Shown here in pieces: positions 37,401 through 49,942 of a DNA stretch of 64,000 nt. The notes beneath the pieces are model-generated. The model saw nothing but the letters and a program-made list of their open reading frames with translations, did not search any database and was not told the origin of the DNA. Every line of letters begins with the position of its first letter. The stretch's first letter is position 1. A program made the position numbers and the translations under genes. The DNA comes from Eucalyptus grandis (Eukaryota; Streptophyta; Magnoliopsida; Myrtales; Myrtaceae), in NCBI RefSeq assembly GCF_016545825.1, contig NC_052615.1, positions 24,482,520 to 24,546,519 of the forward strand. Direction: 5' to 3'.

Positions 37401-40192
37401 TTTAAAGTAATGTTAAGAGGAACTTTAAACCATGCACTCTCTCCTTTGCTAAGATGATTCCTTGGCAGGGAGACTGATCTTATGCATATTGTTGAACTTC
37501 TCTCTTCAGAAAAATGGGGGAAAACCAAGATGTTATTAGCTTAGGTTTCCTTTCCCTAGTTAATGTTAATTTGCATGAAAATGCAAGTTTTGTCAAAGAT
37601 ATAGAACTCTTAGATCTGCTAGACACAACTTGCTTGTCTGAGCTTGTAGTCTTGGATAGAATCGGCTGACTTAATTATCTGACTTTGCTTTTTACGAATT
37701 GGTGAACTCTCATATGCTGAGCTGGTATTGCTAGACATCGAACTTTGTATCCAAATTGGCATTTTCCAACATATTGGGAAGTTCTATAGCAATGGTACTG
37801 TTGCTTTGATACCAAGCGTTTTGGAGAATGAGTCCCATAATAGTGAGCCTCAATTAGAATGAATTCTGAAAGGGACATGCTCGTAATTAACCTTATGCTG
37901 AAGTTTTTGAGGGATTATGCCTAAAGTATACCTAGGCTGTCTCAATAATCAGACTTGAGAATCACATGAGCAAATTGATTCTTCTGAGAATAGGGAACCA
38001 ACTGCCCTAGTTTATTTGCGCTGTTGGTTTTTTTCTTTTTAGTGGCAAGTTCTACTCTTGACAGTCCTTGATCTAAACTATATGCAGCTTGATTCTTCTG
38101 AGAATTGGCAATCAGCTACCTTAGTTTTGGGACGGTCTGCCTACGAGATCAAAATCATTGAAACGGGGGCTTTATTAATTGCTGAGAAGTTCTCAAATCA
38201 GTCGTCTGTAAGTGAAGTGCTTGTAAATTCAACATATATTGGACAGCACATGCATTAAATGAACACTAGGTCATGCACAAGTTATAATAATTGAACTCAT
38301 ACTTCTATAACATTGATGATGTTGCACTAATTTGGTTACCGCAAAGTTTTTAGTAGTCTTTCTTAACAAGATAAATGCGTTGCCTTTTAAAAGTGCCACT
38401 TCTTAATATGGTGAAGATATGCCCAAGTTGATTTGATTTGCTTTCATGAGAGATTTTTCCACTGCATTTCTTCACATTAGCATAGAAGTCAATGAAAGAC
38501 ACCATTTTTGGGTTATACTTCAAATGGAGGAACTTATATGACACTACTATTGCAGATAAAAGTTCCTTCTGGGCTCTCGACGCAGTTTGTTTTGACTTGT
38601 TCAGATGGATCTACCTATCCTATAAACACATACAATGTCCGGTAATACATATTTCGATGTGTATATTAATTGTCACCATTAGCGTTCATTTGCTACACCA
38701 TATTTTGATAGTTAAGTTTCTTCTTACCCTGAAATATTTATCATTTTAAATTGTTATTTCTTCTATTGGTGAGGGTCTCAAAGGTAAATATGAGAAATAG
38801 AACCTTGGCCCCATTAGCCTGTGTAAAGTGAGAATATTTTAGGGGATGCAAGTAATTTATGCCTGTAAATTCTATGCCAAGGATACTGCATTGCTAATAC
38901 AACCAGGACACTAATTCGGCTTTTGGACTAACAAAACCCCCAGTGTGGATTGCACCTACACTATGCTTAATTTATTGCCTGGTGATAGTTATGTTTGTTA
39001 ATCTTCTACATCAAATGCAGAAACTAATAATTTTCCTGCTGCAATTTTCCTGCTAACTGCCCATGCCAACTGAGCTATTGTGATGGCTTCTTTTTCTTTT
39101 TCTATTGATAAGCTTTGGACCTTGAGCCACAAACCACTTAAAATAACGAAGTTTTCAGGTTTCCATCCTGGATAGTTAACGATAATTATTCCCAAACAGG
39201 ATACTGCGTGATGAGGTCTTGACAAATTGAGTTTCTCTGGATAAAGTTCCACCATGTTTTATTCCTCTCCCTATAGAAGTGAATTCATCTCTCCAAAGTT
39301 TTGATACTCATTGGCCTGTGATTTTTGTTATCTCACCTGTTTATATGTTTTTAACAGAAGCATTGCTACTTCATATTTATCCTGTGTTCTCTTTCATGTA
39401 TTGGATGGAGCTAGATTGTACCGCCAATTCTTGAAATAATGTTCTTCTGTAACTTTTGTAGAAGGCGCGACACTCTTGTGGTGACCATGAGAATGTTCCA
39501 AAGCAAGGTACTTTTCCTCATCAAACAACCGTTAGAAGGAAGGAGAAAAAAAATAAAATAAAAAAGGAGCTTCCCTTCCTGCTCTTTTTAGTAAAATTTG
39601 GCTCTAAATGCCTTCTTTTCTGCTTCCTCGATCTGCTTGTGATTTTGACAACTTGCTTTACAGTAAAGCTTGATATGGATTTAAGCTTATTGGTATATGG
39701 AAACTTTAATTTCATTGGCTCTGGGTTCCTCTTCATTCTGGATACTGTGTGAATCCCCTGCACAACCTTTACATTAGATCCTCGTCAATGAGAGTCATAG
39801 ACCCAATTCCATTCTTCATGTGATGAAAGCATGTGCATGTGAAAACCATGCAGCAGTTATTGCACCCAAATATTGGCTACCAAAGTTAAAAGGATGATAT
39901 TCAAGAGAAGAGTTCCGATCTGTTGTACCATGTAACTAGGAAATACTTATCAGAGTCGAAAAGAAGCTGCTTAGACATTTGCTTGATAGACAATGTGAAC
40001 TTTCCCAATGACTTATTAAGCATTTTAGAAACGCAGCTGTTCAACAGAGGCAAAAGATACTAACTGTGCATGTTGCCTTTTTTTTTTTTTGGTTCTTTTG
40101 GTTTTTCTATTTTTAATCCAGCATATTTGCTCTGATTTTCCAACGTCTTCCATGTGCAGTCTCTGGAGGACAAGAGAAAAGCAAGAGCATAG
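28485..40192 (+). CDS. Coiled-coil protein with one AIR9-type A9 (Ig-like) domain; 19 coding exons, 546 aa
   Basis: Exons joined with GT-AG borders and continuous phase: 28485-28561, 28775-28862, 28960-29037, 29139-29198, 29302-29406, 30999-31109, 31448-31489, 33093-33206, 33325-33500, 34244-34383, 34456-34562, 34649-34691, 34807-34898, 36212-36260, 37093-37166, 38088-38207, 38556-38641, 39462-39507, 40160-40192 (1,641 nt with stop). Residues 56-136 form a charged coiled coil ('[17 protein letters not shown]' and following). Residues 332-427 match the A9 repeat of AIR9 ('[20 protein letters not shown]', '[20 protein letters not shown]', '[13 protein letters not shown]'). The C-terminus ('[15 protein letters not shown]') resembles the AIR9 tail. 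AIR9 is a cortical-microtubule and preprophase-band protein; a cytoskeletal role here is inferred. AIR9's LRRs are absent. Probable counterpart of At3g03560 by position. A missed small exon cannot be excluded in the two ~1.6-kb introns. Confidence 0.88.
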
Positions 40193-41560
40193 ACTTAGGG
40201 AGTCGGTCGTAGTGTCAATAGTAAAATTCCCCCCACCATAGAAATTCAGAAACAATGATTTGATGTCGAGGCTTGTAATTTGATTTTGATAATTCATGCT
40301 GTAATTGTTTTGTCTTCTACGGGCTGTAATGTTTTTTACCGTAGGCATCACTACACGGCCTGCGTTAATCGATGACAGTGAGCAATGTCCTCCTTCCTTT
40401 CCGCGACTAGAACTTCTGACATGAGCTCTACTCCACGTGGTCGGGGCTGCCTGAAATTGCAATGTCTTGTTTTTGTACGCTGCATTAAGAGACTCCTCTT
40501 ACAGGATAAAAAATTTAGTGGAGTGGAACTTGGCTAGTTCACTTGTCACTGAACTTCAAGAAAAGGCCTCGAAAAACTAGAGGTCGATATATGTTTTTGT
40601 TTGACAGCTGAAATGCAACTTGATTGGAGGACGTGATATTGAATAAGACTAGTTGCTAGAGCCTAGAAGTGGGAAATGAAGTTGTGATTTACTCATTGCA
40701 TGAAGCTCATTCGAAGATCTGATGCTTTGCACAGAGCGTAAGCCCGGTCGCGAACATGGCCTGTTTTTACGTTTGGCATGTCTCGGTGGATAACCTCTCT
40801 CTCTCACTCTCTCAAATTACCCTTTTCTGTTGATTGGGATCTGAAACTTTTGTCCTTTCAATTCTCACCCACCAAGAGATGGCGACACTTTGCTAATCAT
40901 ATCTTAAAGCACCATCTCGGCAGGGAAAACAAAGATTATGTACCATTGACCTCAAATGCTACGATACATATCTAGAGTCTCTTTGACCGACGCTCAACAA
41001 ACCGCTTACGACTGAGAAAACGACTCGTTAGATGGCTAAACTACAAATCCAGATTTAAATCCAGATTTGTGAGGTATAATCTCTTATTCGATTTGAACGA
41101 TGGGCACAATAGCTTGCCTTATTTGTTACTGTGAGAATCTCATATTCGTTACCGAATGTTGGAATATTTAAGTTCACGCCGGCACCACCAAGTACAGAGA
41201 CTAGGTAGACGTCCTCTGCTTTTTTTCCTTGGCATCATGTTCTCCGTCGTGCGGTGTTTTCATTGGTCGATCAAGTCAGAAGTGGGTGGCGCTCTCATTT
41301 TCACGCCTAAAACGCAAAGCTATGCGCCAGATTCCTCTCACCTACACTCGCCCGCCTCGTTGCACAGTGGCTCCTCCTATTTTTGATCATATCTCCTGGC
41401 TCCTGGCTCCTGGCCGAGAGAACTTCAATTTGATTAATTTGCTTCGATGGGGGAAAACTCAACCTACCGACCGATCATATTCAGTCAGTCAACAAACCAT
41501 CACCTCCTATGTAGAAACTTCACCCTTCATCAAAGACCCCCACCAAAAGAAATTTAAAAG
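40193..41560. other. 3' region of the A9-domain gene and upstream region of the ATL gene
   Basis: Holds the 3' UTR of the upstream gene (no clear polyadenylation site chosen) and the promoter of the RING gene. Short open frames (for example 40778-40975 and 41229-41567) have no recognisable content. A small direct repeat 'aaatccagattt' lies near 41044-41068. Nothing else stands out. Confidence 0.5.
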
Positions 41561-41679
41561 CAGATGATAGGGTGGCATGTCACCTTTCCATCTCTCCTTC
41601 TCTCTCTTCCCCCTCAGCTTTGCTTCCCTTTTCATCCACGACCCACCTTTTGTACTCCTTTTTCCTTTGACAACTTGCC

Positions 41680-41683
<4 letters not shown>

Positions 41684-41714
<31 letters not shown>
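41684..41714 (+). promoter_or_regulatory. (CT)n tract in the 5' leader of the ATL gene
   Basis: A run of about 15 CT dinucleotides roughly 100 bp upstream of the ATG at 41810. It lies in an open reading frame that extends upstream (to 41564), but the frame through it is low-complexity and is not part of the conserved protein. Confidence 0.6.
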
Positions 41715-41717
<3 letters not shown>

Positions 41718-41809
41718 TGATATGCAAGTTAAGCTCAGATTGTGTGGGAAACCAGACATCCTGGCACTCTGTCCCAGCACTTAGTGCCCCCAAATCAGAG
41801 CAGACAAAA

Positions 41810-42967
41810 ATGGGATCTTCAGGCCCTAACCCCTGGGCACCATACGACACCTACAAAGACTGCTCCCTAGGAATCTGCTCCATCTACTGCCCACAGTGGT
41901 GCTACGTCATCTTCCCTCCACCCCCGCCTGACGACTACTCCGGGGACGATGGCTCTGGAGGCACCTACTTCTCTCCCCTGGTCATCGCAGTCATCGGCAT
42001 ACTGGCCAGCGCCTTCCTTCTAGTGAGCTACTACACCATCATCACCAAGTACTGCCGGCGGAGGAGAGGGAGCAACTACTCTCTGGACCTGGAGGATTCC
42101 GCCGGGGACCATCAGATGAACAGCGGGTCGTGGCAGAACGCCGCGCCGGCCGGGCTGGACGAGGCGGCGATCAAGTCGATAGCGGTCTGCAAGTACAAGA
42201 AGGGCGACGGCCTCGTCGAGGGCACGGATTGCTCGGTCTGCCTCAGCGAGTTCCGGGAGGAGGAGAGCCTGAGGCTGTTGCCCAAGTGCAGCCACGCTTT
42301 CCACCTGCCGTGTATCGATACCTGGCTCAAGTCGCACTCGAGCTGCCCGCTCTGCCGATCCAACATCGCGGCGGCTAATCACGACCCGCCGCCGATGACT
42401 CTTCCCCAGGATACGGTCCCTGCCCAGGAAGCTCCTCGGCCTAGCCATGACATCGAAGCGCTAGGATCCCCGCACAGAGATGAGACTGTCCTGGAGATCC
42501 ACGATGATTTGAGGATCGAGGATCGCGACGAGGCCGCCGCTAGCCATGGCCTTGCCACTTCGAAGTCTCCATTTCGCGCTCCGGGGACAACCCAAGACAG
42601 GGAAATCGAAATTGGCCAAGATGATGCTCAAAGAATAAGGAGATCCGTGTCCTTGAACTCCGGCCTATCGCAGGGACGTGTCTCGGTCGCGGACATTCTG
42701 CGGGATTGCGAAGATAACGACGACGACGGTCATCATCATCGTCTCGACTGCATCCTAGCGGAGGACGTGCAAGTCGGGACCGGAATCGGACCCTCGAAGC
42801 CACCCGTCGGCGGAGGAGAAGATTCCAACTCCCACCACGGAGCAAGAGCGACGCCCCAGATCGAAAGGAGCCCGCCGGAGTTGAAGAGATCAGTTTCCAC
42901 GGGGAGGTTCACGTTCGGAAGGTACGGGCGAGGGAGGAATCTCATCCAAAGCACACCTGAATTCTGA
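41810..42967 (+). CDS. ATL51: RING-H2 finger E3 ubiquitin ligase, ATL51/ATL52 type
   Basis: Single-exon gene, 385 aa from the ATG at 41810. That start is chosen because '[13 protein letters not shown]' is the family N-terminus; an in-frame ATG upstream at 41564 only adds CT-repeat translation. Order: a Cys-rich luminal/extracellular start ('[18 protein letters not shown]', residues 24-40), one hydrophobic segment at about residues 55-78, a basic 'KYCRRRRG', the GLD motif ('[10 protein letters not shown]', about 117), and a RING-H2 finger at residues 141-182 (C-x2-C, 'CSHAFHLPC', 'CPLC', with the conserved Trp). The C-terminal tail has 'RRSVSLNSG' and '[13 protein letters not shown]', shared with ATL51-like proteins. 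ATL proteins are membrane-anchored E3 ligases that take ubiquitin from an E2, often in defence or nutrient responses; the substrate here is unknown. Confidence 0.95.
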   Translation: MGSSGPNPWAPYDTYKDCSLGICSIYCPQWCYVIFPPPPPDDYSGDDGSGGTYFSPLVIAVIGILASAFLLVSYYTIITKYCRRRRGSNYSLDLEDSAGDHQMNSGSWQNAAPAGLDEAAIKSIAVCKYKKGDGLVEGTDCSVCLSEFREEESLRLLPKCSHAFHLPCIDTWLKSHSSCPLCRSNIAAANHDPPPMTLPQDTVPAQEAPRPSHDIEALGSPHRDETVLEIHDDLRIEDRDEAAASHGLATSKSPFRAPGTTQDREIEIGQDDAQRIRRSVSLNSGLSQGRVSVADILRDCEDNDDDGHHHRLDCILAEDVQVGTGIGPSKPPVGGGEDSNSHHGARATPQIERSPPELKRSVSTGRFTFGRYGRGRNLIQSTPEF

Positions 42968-44165
42968 CCCTTCCGTTGTACACAACAGCAACACAATCTC
43001 TTGTGCATATGACGCAACATACCAAACAAAAAGACAGAAGATCTGATGTACATTCTTCATCCGGAACATCATTAAGAACATGAGATTTGCACTCGGTGTT
43101 CCTCTGCAGAAAAACCCTTTTTTTTTTTCTCTCTCTCTCTCCTGGTTTTTTTGTTTGCACTTCTTGGTTAAGGTTTTTACCACCTTCCCTAGATGCACCA
43201 CGGACCAGTTGGGGCATCAGCAAGTGCTACCTTCATTGACTTTACCAGAGAGAGAGAGAAAAGAAAAGAAAAAGAAAGGAGGAGGAGGCACCACCAGATT
43301 CCTAGTTTCAACACGGTCACTCTGTTGTCAACAAGTGCTATTATTGTTGATTTCTTTTTTTTTTTGGTCGGTCCATTATTCTTGATTTCAGCACCAGAAA
43401 TTTATTACGATCTCAGATATTGATATTTAATATCAAGGGTTCCCACATGGAAGTGACCTTTTATTCCTTTCCCTGACTTCGCGATGAATCACCATCCTTG
43501 CTACTCCCAAAATAATAATCATTTACATCTCTTCGGTCAATAATTATTCATTTTCCGGCCAGCAACTTTCGGCCAGCGAAATTCACAGTTAAGAAAAAGA
43601 AGAAGAAAAAAGGGGTAATAAAAGATAAGGACAAGACAGTGCACCTACTCCTCTGCCCCAAAACTAAAACGAGCTGAGGGCGACGTTTGGCCGAACGATC
43701 TCAAGAACGGATGGTGATATTTATCTTCTTCGTCCTTCGTTTTTTTGTCCTGGAATGGGTTAATAGTCAAAGGAGAAATCCAGCTGGAGGCGTGAGAAAT
43801 TGCAGAAGTTGGGACGTGGTGTCTAAGACAAGACAACTCGGCCCACCAACCTTAAATCACATATAAAAAATTCTTTTATGACGAGACAGGGATGATGAAT
43901 CCGTAAATTACCTAAAATTCTGCCGGATTTTCAATGACGTCTTTGAATTCTTCTTTCCTATTCAATGCAAGTGTCTTGATTTTCAAAAAGCAGCTCGAGT
44001 TAATACTTCCGTTAAACCATATGTTGAGTCGTAAAGTTTTTGCCGACCTATCTAATTAAGTCGGACATAAAACAAAGGTGGGCTATGGTGGCGTGCGCAA
44101 GTGCCCCGGGGGAGGGGGCGACCGGAAAAAAAGTAGAGAAATGAAAAGTACGAAAAAAAATAGAG
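42968..44165. other. 3' flank of the ATL gene, no further gene seen
   Basis: Contains simple GA/CT and A-rich tracts (near 43130, 43250 and 43600). Open frames overlapping the end of the RING gene on the minus strand are shadows of it. No convincing gene. Confidence 0.55.
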
Positions 44166-45375
44166 GTCAATGCTTTGTTTATTTTGAGAGAAATGAATAA
44201 TCTAAAATAATTTTCTTAAATTATCTCTTATATTATTTATTAAAATGTCAAAATGGAAATGTGTTCATCATCCACACAAATATTTAGATATAAAATTATG
44301 CTTGTGTTATGAAATATTTGAATGTATGAAATACATGAATGAATCAAATAATTCGAATAAATATTTATTATATTTATCTTATTTAATGTACTTATTTTGG
44401 TACATTTGTATTATATATTATAAGTACATCTCCTATACAATGAATGCTCATCTCCCTATCTAATACATATATTATTCGATATATTAATATTAATGATAAG
44501 TATATTCTTATTTTCCTATAAATATAATGTTAGTTTTTGTTGTAGAATAACCGTGATATATTGGAAATAAAATTCTCTCATCGACTTTCTACTATGTTTG
44601 GTGTTTACCTAATTTCTCTTCTCAATCTCTTTATTCTCTCTATTACATATTTGCAACGCAATATTTTACAACAGCTTGCACTATTTCTAACCCTTATTAG
44701 CTCTTGAAACCCCATTTTACGTTGAATTAACTACATTAACTCTTGTGAGCTCCACTCTAAATTTAAAATTATCTTATATTTCTTTTCTTTTTTATTTGTT
44801 TCAATTTTACTAGAGACAAACTACATGCCCCTCTCAAATAATATTTGTTAATATTAAACATGGGTGATGCAAAACCCCTTATTGAGCGGGTCACGATGGT
44901 CATTCGTGGTGGTGATGCAAGCTAGTGTTGGTACAATTTATATGACGGTCGTCGTTGTTGGTGGCGCGAGTTGGCTATGGTAGTGCGAGGCTTATGGCGG
45001 TTCAGTTTCTAAGTCCTAGTGGTCGTCTCCAAAAAAAGTAGATTAATGTTTTGTTTATTTGGAGAGAAATGAATAATTTAAAAATAATTTTCCTAAAAAT
45101 GATCATTTATATTATTTATTAAAATGTTAAAATGAATATATATATTCATCATCCATGAAGATGTTTAGATATAAAATTAGGCTCGCACTATTTCCAACCC
45201 TCATTGCCTCTTGAAACCCTATTTTATATTGAATTAACTACACTAATCATTGCGGCTCCACTCTAGATTTAAAATTATCTCTTACGTTTTTTTTTTCTTT
45301 TTATTCGTTTCAATTCTACTAGAGACAAACTACACATGCCTCCCTCAAATCATATTTTTAATATTAAACGTGGGG
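44166..45375. repeat. Local direct duplication, second copy internally deleted
   Basis: 44166-44870 and 45034-45375 share two segments in the same order. The first is 'gtttattt.gagagaaatgaataat' to 'tattaaaatgt.aaaatg'. The second is 'ctcttgaaaccc.attttac' through 'tactagagacaaactac' to 'aatattaaac.tggg'. The right copy lacks about 360 bp lying between these segments in the left copy. The 150 bp between copies (44880-45030) is GC-richer with GGTGG-type text. No coding content recognised. Confidence 0.75.
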
Positions 45376-48300
45376 CCCACTCTTGGTTTAAGACCCACAC
45401 TTGCCTTTATTACTTCTTTTTTGGTTTTGTTCTTCCTTTTCTTTCTCAATTTGGAACAAAATTGGTGCGCCTTTTAAAAAAAAAAATTTATTTGATAGAT
45501 CGCTACCGAATTATTATTTTATTATATTGATGATTTTTATATTTTTTATTTATATTAGGAAAAAATTATTTGAAAAGTATTTAAGCACAAATAAGATGAT
45601 AATCTTTGAGTAAATTATATATAATGCATACATTAGCCACAATATTCGATTTTTGAGTAATTTGTACCAAAATTCAAAGGTAAAAAAATCACAATCAAGA
45701 GGATAATCTACGAAAATAAAGTAAACAATTTACAGATAGAATTAATATTTCTTTACACTCACTTAGGTTATAATAGTTGAGAATAAGTTTTGAAGAAGAC
45801 ACGCATGAAGGAAAAGTTGAAATGTAAGGAGTGTGGATGAATTGGCTAAAGTGAAAAAAAAAAGTTGGTTGAAAGTGACAAGGGTAAGTTTTTCTTTTAA
45901 TGAAATTGAAAAAACAAAAAGAAGAAAGAAAGGTAAAATATAATATTAAATTAAGAGCCGGGATTATAAGGGATAATGTAATTAATTCAATGTGATATAA
46001 AGTATCAAGAGCCAATAATAAGGGGTGAAAAAGGTAAGAAATAATCTTAAATCAAGAATGGAACCCATGAGAATTAATGTAACCAATTTAATGTGATAAG
46101 GGTGTTAGAAGCCAATGAATTAGTGAAAATAGAGTGAGCCTAAAATTATTGTCGATGATAAAGACATTTTTTACTGTTTAATTATTTGAAGTGGTGCAAA
46201 CAATTAGAGAAATTTCTTTTTCAACCAATCATTTACCTAACGAAATAAACGGAGCCTTAATTAAGATCTGTGCATTGAGAGCGATGTCATGTGGATGCAT
46301 CTCAACCGTCCGATGGTTTATTTTCCTACTCGGCATCAAACCTAAAAGAGACATCGGCATGCAATGTGTCCAACTAAAGGTGACTTAACGGTGAAGTTGG
46401 GCACGTCAAGTATGACCACTAAATTAAATTATCTTAATAGAACTAGCCTATTGTTCGGTTAGTACTTAATCGAATTGAAAGAAAAGTCGAGGTACTTCTG
46501 ACATCTACACAATCCTCGTTCCGACCGAACGAATGTGGATCACAATTCTCGCACGAGATCGAGCTTAATTGGGATTCTTCTTGTCTCGATCATGGCTCTT
46601 TTCCTAGATTATGCGCCTTTATCTTTCTATCGGTCCTTTCGGTTATCTTTGTGACGGAATTATTTGCCCGCTTCAATTCGAAAAGCATCGTGCCCCGATA
46701 AAGGGGTGCCAAATATATCCAACAAAAATGGCTGGACCCCACTCTAAAGTTGTGGGGCGACTCTCCTTCCGAGAAAATTACTAAAATTGTCCCGAATCTA
46801 TTTTAGTCGTACCAATTCAATCATAAATCTTTTGATTTGATTGATTTAATTTTAAATCTTTTGATAATTTATCAATTGAGTCTATTTGAGTAATTTTGCT
46901 AGAAAATTGTTGAAGTACACATCGATCATGCTGCGTGGTATCACCGTCTTGACGTGACAATTTTTTTCGAATTTTTTTTGAACTTTTTATAATTTCTCAT
47001 TAATTTATAAATAAATTTAATTAGAATGATTACATAATAAATTATTAAAAATCATAATCAAACTGATAAAATTTCAATAGATTTATGATTATATCAATCG
47101 AATTGAAAAGTTAAAATTAAATTGATCGCTTCATAGTACAATAAAGACTTTTAAGAAAATTATCCCATGGGTCGCAATTGCTTAAACTTGCACCCATTTT
47201 TTTTTCAATCAAGTGCCCGAGTTCCTCCTTGTCTTCGTTTGTGTAGGCGTGGTACGTCCGACAAATCGAGTGCCGCATCCTTGCTGACAATGTCCCGCCA
47301 ATTCGACAAGGAGAAAGGACAATAATCATGGAGTGCACCGTCACGTCACTGTTCTTTTTTCCCCCAAAATTAACAAACGAGTGCCTTCAGCATGTGATCT
47401 AATAAAGAGTTCAATGAACCGGGGTACTCCTAGGACCCTTGGAACTTTCAGAGTTCTTCACCTGAAATCAAGTGTTTTTCGAGATCAATTGATGGCTACT
47501 TTGCTTTTCTAACGAATATATTATTGGTGGATCGATAGGACTGTGTTCTTTATTTCAACGTGTCGGTACTTACATATATCAATTTTTCAAATTTGGTAAA
47601 GTATATTTCTCGAGCCTTGCTATTGACTCTACTTTCTAGTTGTTTTATGTCCAAAGATGTTGAGGTCACAAGAACCGAGATGAAGCAATTTAAGGATATA
47701 CTTAGGTCCAATATGTAATTTAAAAAAGAGTTCAACAAAAGTATGGGAGTTAAAGTGAGTGAACAATAGTTGGATGGCAAGGTGAAAAGAAGATCGAGAG
47801 AGGGACTCGATCACTATAGTAGAGAAATAGAAATGAGGTAGTGAAGTGACAAGTTTCATTAGGTTCATCTATAGACGAATTAAGCCAAAAATAGTTCAAC
47901 ATAAATTGACCCATCTAAGTCATTTCAACTCATTTCAATATGATACAAATTTAGTGGTTTATATCAAATATATACATGACCTGATCCGTATTACTAAAAC
48001 ACTTATATATTTAACCAAATTTAGGAAAATTCATACAGAAATTAAGGTAAACGCAAGATCAAATAAATGCAAGAAAAAGTCATAAAAGTGGACATGGTCT
48101 AAATAAATTGTAAATCCATTTAATATACATATTTAACTCATTTATCACTATAGAATTGGGTCTAAATCTATTTATGACTAATTCATTAAATATAACGCAA
48201 CCCATTTAACGGTTTAGCCCATTAAATACGTATTAAGAAATGGGTCCCTCACCCATTTTGACGGATCCAATTTGCACGGATTGAGTTGGTCAAAACAGAG

Positions 48301-49300
48301 ACTTAGATACTGCTTATCGTAAGAAGAGACAAAGGAAGAGAAGAACGAATTAGTCAGAAGATTTTCGCTTGGAATGAAAAGATGTCAATACCAAAGAATT
48401 TATATATTATGGACCTTGAAAAGGAGTAGGCAGAAAGCCAGGGATGGAGCACCAATTGACCCCACTGAAAATTGGTCACTATCTATCTATAAATCCTTAT
48501 GAGCAGTGCTCCTCCTTTTGTGGATTCTCTCCCCACTAAATAAATGGGACTACACAAACCTGAGCTCATCAAAATGATAAACACTAAATTGCACCAAATA
48601 AAGATTAGAACTCAAAGCTGCACCTCAAATTTTAAGCAAAAGGAAGATCTCGAAAACTAAAAAATCAACTTATCATAACTTTTCACGGCATCTTCAATTC
48701 TTAATTTGAGAGTGGCTATAAAATAGATCGGTCGCATGCATGCCCTTCTTACATAATTTTGGCCTTTTGCGTCCAACAAGAGTGCGGTCAACAATACAAT
48801 TAAGAGTAGACCACATATGAGTCTGGACTATACTGACCCATATAAATCCATTTTCATATAAAGTAATTTATGTAACCCACACCCCACTCCATTCAGATCT
48901 AATCCAAACCCACCAAAATAAGTCATATTTTAAATATGACCATGGGACCAGCTGATCACTAAAATGAATAAATGATGACCAAGAGCACTTCAGCAAGGTA
49001 AATCTAAACCAAGATGTGAAAGCCAAAATCAAAAAGAGAAAAAGGACAGATCTATATGGTATCTACAACAGCATGTGAACCACCAAACACCATTGATGAT
49101 GTCCCAATTGGTGGCCCTAGTGGCAACCACCGGCCACATTGCCGGTGGCGGTTGAGGTGGTTCGTGGCGGCGGTCCGCCGTCAGTGGTGGGGTGGAGGCT
49201 GGTTGTTGTAGATAAAAAAATGGACGTCCACCAAGAAACGGTAGGCTTAGCCATTAACACGACAACCCGAATCAATGGGTCACTTGCTCGTCGATCTAAT
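45376..49300. other. AT-rich intergenic region with dispersed repeats
   Basis: About 4 kb without a recognisable gene. 46775-47130 contains a diverged copy of the dispersed repeat also seen at 4702 and 17803 ('gagaaaattactaaaattgt', 'accaattcaatcataaa', 'tgctgcgtggtatca'). 47880-48290 is a separate AT-rich repeat-like stretch ending in 'acccattttgacggatcc'. 49090-49200 is GC-rich with GGTGG/CGGTGG runs. All listed open frames are short and show no family features. Confidence 0.5.
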
Positions 49301-49513
49301 TTTTCTCATATTATATAATATCGATATTCTATAGAAATATGCTTCACGAATATTAGCACATACACGAGCGAACACAAGACCCGACCCGAACCGTAATAAA
49401 CGGGTACTACGGAGAAAACAGATTCTCCGGTTCATCATTGCTACAAATCCCGGAGCTTATTCATCACTCACCGATCGACCGGCCGGCCGGCGAGGCTGGC
49501 CGGGATCGAAGCC

Positions 49514-49942
49514 TCACGGCTTGGCCTCGCCGAGCTTCGAGGCCTCGAGGTCGACGGCGCGCTTGAGGAAGCTGGGGTCGTCCTCCTCGATCGCCATCTG
49601 GATGGGGCACGAGCCGAGGCCGTCGGCGATGGCGAGCATGATCTTCCGCATCTCCGACCGGAACTCCTCCAGGTCGACGGCGCCGCTGCCGTCGCCGTCG
49701 AAGCGCTCGAAGATGGAGTCGTAGAGGCGGGTGAGCTCCTGCGGCGGGGTGGCGACGTCCACCCCGTAGTCGGACTCGATGAGGCGCATCGACTCGAAGG
49801 CCTTGCGGAGCTCCGACCGGGAGAGGACGCCGTCCCGGTTCAGGTCCAGGGCGGCGAACCGCTCGTCCACGCTCTTCTTGAACTGCTCCTCGTCGCCGAC
49901 GAAGGCGCGCACCGCCGAGCCGTCGATTATCACCATCCCCAT
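49514..49942 (-). CDS. EF-hand calcium-binding protein, intact copy
   Basis: Single exon, 142 aa, starting 'MGMVIIDGSAVRAFVGDEEQ' at 49942; a second Met lies two codons on. Two canonical EF-hand loops are seen: residues 33-44 (DLNRDGVLSRSE, ligands D33, N35, D37, S41, E44) and 82-93 (DGDGSGAVDLEE, ligands D82, D84, S86, D90, E93). The C-terminal half carries 'IMLAIADGLGSCPIQMAIEE' and 'AVDLEASKL'. This matches a small plant family (I recall At1g64850) of cytosolic Ca2+-binding proteins of unknown target. Codons are strongly GC-rich against AT-rich surroundings. A CT tract (about 49951-49973) lies just upstream of the ATG. Two damaged copies lie at 57221-57537 and 59036-59484, in the same orientation. 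Confidence 0.93.
   Translation of the reverse strand: MGMVIIDGSAVRAFVGDEEQFKKSVDERFAALDLNRDGVLSRSELRKAFESMRLIESDYGVDVATPPQELTRLYDSIFERFDGDGSGAVDLEEFRSEMRKIMLAIADGLGSCPIQMAIEEDDPSFLKRAVDLEASKLGEAKP

Noticed and set aside
42020..43053. Minus-strand open frames of 84-142 codons across the RING gene
   Set aside because: Antisense shadows of the GC-rich ATL coding region, with no family features.
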